A DNA stretch of 32,404 nt from Plantago elongata (Eukaryota; Streptophyta; Magnoliopsida; Lamiales; Plantaginaceae), in the NCBI GenBank assembly GCA_036897095.1, contig JAYMSP010001420.1, forward strand, positions 1 to 32,404, written 5' to 3'. Below are positions 30,196-32,404 of the stretch, one piece after another. The notes under the pieces are model-generated. The model worked only from the letters and a program-made list of their open reading frames with translations, was not told the origin of the DNA and searched no databases. Both the position numbers and the translations under genes were made by a program. Position 1 is the stretch's first letter; each line of letters begins with the position of its first letter.

Positions 30196-31976
30196 GTGAA
30201 AGAGAGCCTAAGCTCTCGGATTTTATATATATAAGATAATCATGGCGGTTTGAAGGAACCCGCGTACATCAAAAGTCGCAAGATAATTACATCCCACCAA
30301 AATACCCAACTATCTAACCTAGCTATCATAGAAATAGCATTTACAAAATATACTAGATCCTTGTAGGTCTTAGCCGAATTATATGGGACATACGTGTCAA
30401 GAATCTTGCAAGAGATCCCAAAAGAGACTTTCCGTGCCACCGTACCAAAAAGGCCTGCATACCGACCTTGTCCAGCAGTCGACCCAAACTCTACAAACTG
30501 TACCTTAGACCGTACCAAAAATTCCTGCGTATCAAGCAATCCCAAAAGAGACCATTCCACAGCATTTGATCCATACACAACAGGTGTCCAAAAAGCAGGC
30601 TGCAGACTGAAATCTGGAAATAAAATGCAGGCTTCTGACTGCAGACAATAATCAACAACAACACAGACGACAATAGCACGAAAGAAATGAACCCACGACT
30701 GATATAGCAAGACCAAACCGCAGACTGCATTGTGATGCTACAAACTGTAGCCTTCGGACTGAGATCGATTCTGATGCAGAAAAATAACTTAAGCTGCAGT
30801 GGCCTTGGAGCTCGTTAATTGAAACTGCAGTAGCCCTGAATCACAACTGCAGTGGCCCCGAAACTGAGGCAATGAACCTGCAATGGGACTAAAGGAATGA
30901 TACTGCAGTTTAACATATACTACAGTGGCCATGAAGCTCCGCTAGATGGCAGGCAACCCACGAGGAGAAACTGTAGTGTGGACCTGGAAATGAACAGCAG
31001 ATTGGGACCTGAAATGAACTGCAGACTGAAATAACAACAAAAATAATTTTGGGTCTTTTTTCTTCTTTTTTTGACCTCTTCAAAACTGTATATTCCTTTT
31101 TTCCAGTTCTTTCCAACATGATTTTCATTTTTAAACTGTAATATTATTTTTTTGCAGTCTCCTTCCCATTTCTTTTTTCTACTCTTCCTCCTCAACACCA
31201 CCTGCAAATGACAAGGACAAGCTGTGTGTGCGTACTGATAGCAAATGCATGAGAGATTACTGCTGCTAAACATGAATGAAACAAACTGAAAATGCAAGAA
31301 AAGTGCGATAAAAATGTACGGACATATACGGACATAGGTGAAAAAGCAAACTTGAAAATAAAGGAGAGGGAGGAAGACTCTCTTGCAAACCCAATGTACA
31401 TAAATTTGTTCATACCCAAGATCCCCTATAAAATAAAAGAAGCAATGCATATGCATAAAGAGATTAGACTGCCTGTTCCTCCAAACAAGGCAATCTAATA
31501 GAAATATGCAAACACCCTTCCCCTTGAGAACAACCCCCTGAAAAGGAACACCTGGGAATGAATGAGCAGTTGACATTTTTCCTTTCATGACCTGTAATCC
31601 TATCCATCTAAAGTTTTCCCACTTCTGAGTATTATCTTTTTTCAACTCAGTTGCAAAATATTCATTTTTTTGGACTAGGATACCAAACATTTTTTTACCT
31701 CCATGTGTTTCTCTTTTTTTATGGGAAAGCTCTAAAGACCAATCCATTTTTTTAGGTCTGCCGCCTTTTTTTACCTATTAGTCAGGCTTTTTTCTAATTT
31801 TGAGGATTTCTACCTATCAAAACAGTATCAATATCACATAGAAGGACAACCATTGTGAACAGCACACAAGGTACCCTCCTCCATCAATCACCAGGAAGAA
31901 AATCATCAGTAGTTCCAAAACATGCCACACACAAAAATTAAACCACCTCATGTTCAATGTTAGTGATAGAATGAAA
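30196..31976 (-). other. LINE 2 3' UTR
   Basis: No recognisable coding sequence. The distal 250 bp and a T-rich block (31050-31200, with TTTTTTGCAGTCTCCTTCCC) match LINE 1. The middle has CTGCAG words as in LINE 1. A 275-codon open frame (30920-31747, minus) shows no domain, spans the T-rich block shared with LINE 1, and has no equivalent frame there, so it is treated as chance. Confidence 0.7.
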
Positions 31977-32404
31977 TTACCCATAAGATTTTCTGAAGTC
32001 AGCAAGTCCACTCTTATCTCCATATGCCAACCTTCTCGATGTGATAGGAATCTCTGCAGGTTCATAGATGCAAGTTTTCCTTTCTTGAAGAGCATCATTG
32101 GCCAAATGATCAGCTACAATATTCCCTTATTTGTAAATGTGAGCAAGCCTGATTTCCTTATGTCTACAAAGATGATGAATCTTTGTCAGGAGGATGTGTA
32201 GCTTCCAATTCCATCTTTGATTGGCTTTGAGTATGAGTTGTAAAGCCAGTTGGGAGTCAGACTCCACAATGATCTTGTCAAGTCTCATCTCATTACATAT
32301 ATGTAACCCCTGCCAAATTCCCATAAGTTCTGCCAATATGATTGAACTAGAACCCAAGTAAGTTTGGTAGCCTTTCAAAATTTTGCCTTGATCATCTCTG
32401 ATTA
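31977..32404 (-). pseudogene. LINE 2 RNase H domain, partial
   Basis: Minus-strand reading gives IRDDQGKILKGYQTYLGSSS, the Glu of AELMGIWQGL, the Asp of VESDSQLALQL and the late Asp of IVADHLAND, then the tail YGDKSGLADFRK and a TAA stop (31977-31979). One in-frame TAA interrupts it at IYK-GNIVAD (about 32125), where LINE 1 has YREAND. Catalytic residues are better kept than in LINE 1. The N-terminal part lies beyond the window end. Confidence 0.88.

Larger units (their letters stand above)
30183..32404 (-). mobile_element. LINE 2: 3' part of a second L1-type element
   Basis: The element begins (in window order) with 13 T residues at 30183-30195, the poly(A) of a minus-strand element, followed by the hairpin GAGAGC-CTAA-GCTCTC (30202-30217) and a 3' end related to LINE 1 at roughly 85% by eye. 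Then come a 1.8-kb 3' UTR and the RNase H domain, which runs out of the window. It entered the satellite at TTATCCC, the same monomer position as LINE 1. Its upstream part and right flank are not visible. Confidence 0.92.

Noticed and set aside
30920..31747. 275-codon minus-strand frame in LINE 2
   Set aside because: Lies in the 3' UTR, Phe/Cys/Lys-rich from T- and A-rich tracts, with no counterpart in LINE 1.

Overview
The window is repeat-rich nuclear DNA from a flowering plant. The evidence is Ty1/copia pol remnants, L1-type plant LINEs carrying a DUF4283-like domain, a CCHC knuckle and a C-terminal RNase H, GT-AG introns of about 80-90 bp, a plant-style TATA box and ATG context, and low GC. 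An asterid, perhaps Lamiales, is my guess from the look of the extra ORF family beside the copia pol; this is weak. I see no ordinary host gene, and nothing bacterial or organellar.

Left part (1-13932): broken copia-type material. Positions 1-2512 hold, on the minus strand, a decayed copy of an intron-containing gene. It abuts a copia RT/RNase H fragment (2513-3500, plus). Downstream on the plus strand are a promoter, an intact 365-codon ORF (4368-5465) and the second copy of the same multi-exon gene, in pieces to about 9541. The two copies form a large inverted repeat and share five introns at the same places. An LTR-like stretch (about 10126-10968) then runs straight into a second copia pol fragment (protease/integrase linker, integrase, RT, part of RNase H; 10969-13932). 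Gag and protease are missing.

Middle and right part (13933-32404): a satellite array with a 78-bp monomer, at 13933-17367 and again at 27553-30182. The two blocks are one array split by a 10.2-kb LINE in minus orientation (17368-27552) with an imperfect 14-bp target duplication. A second LINE of the same family and orientation starts at 30183 and runs off the window. Both LINEs entered the array at the same nucleotide of the monomer but in different monomers. The array also has a 7-monomer (546-bp) higher-order period.

The LINE is complete from 5' region to poly(A) but inactive: it has several frameshifts, stops, and changes in EN, RT and RNase H motifs. Its most unusual parts are a run of 98-residue repeats between the RGG region and the endonuclease, a 2.6-kb 3' UTR with local tandem repeats, and a small hairpin just before the poly(A) that is kept in both copies. 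All positions and spacings were worked out by eye; identities are estimates.
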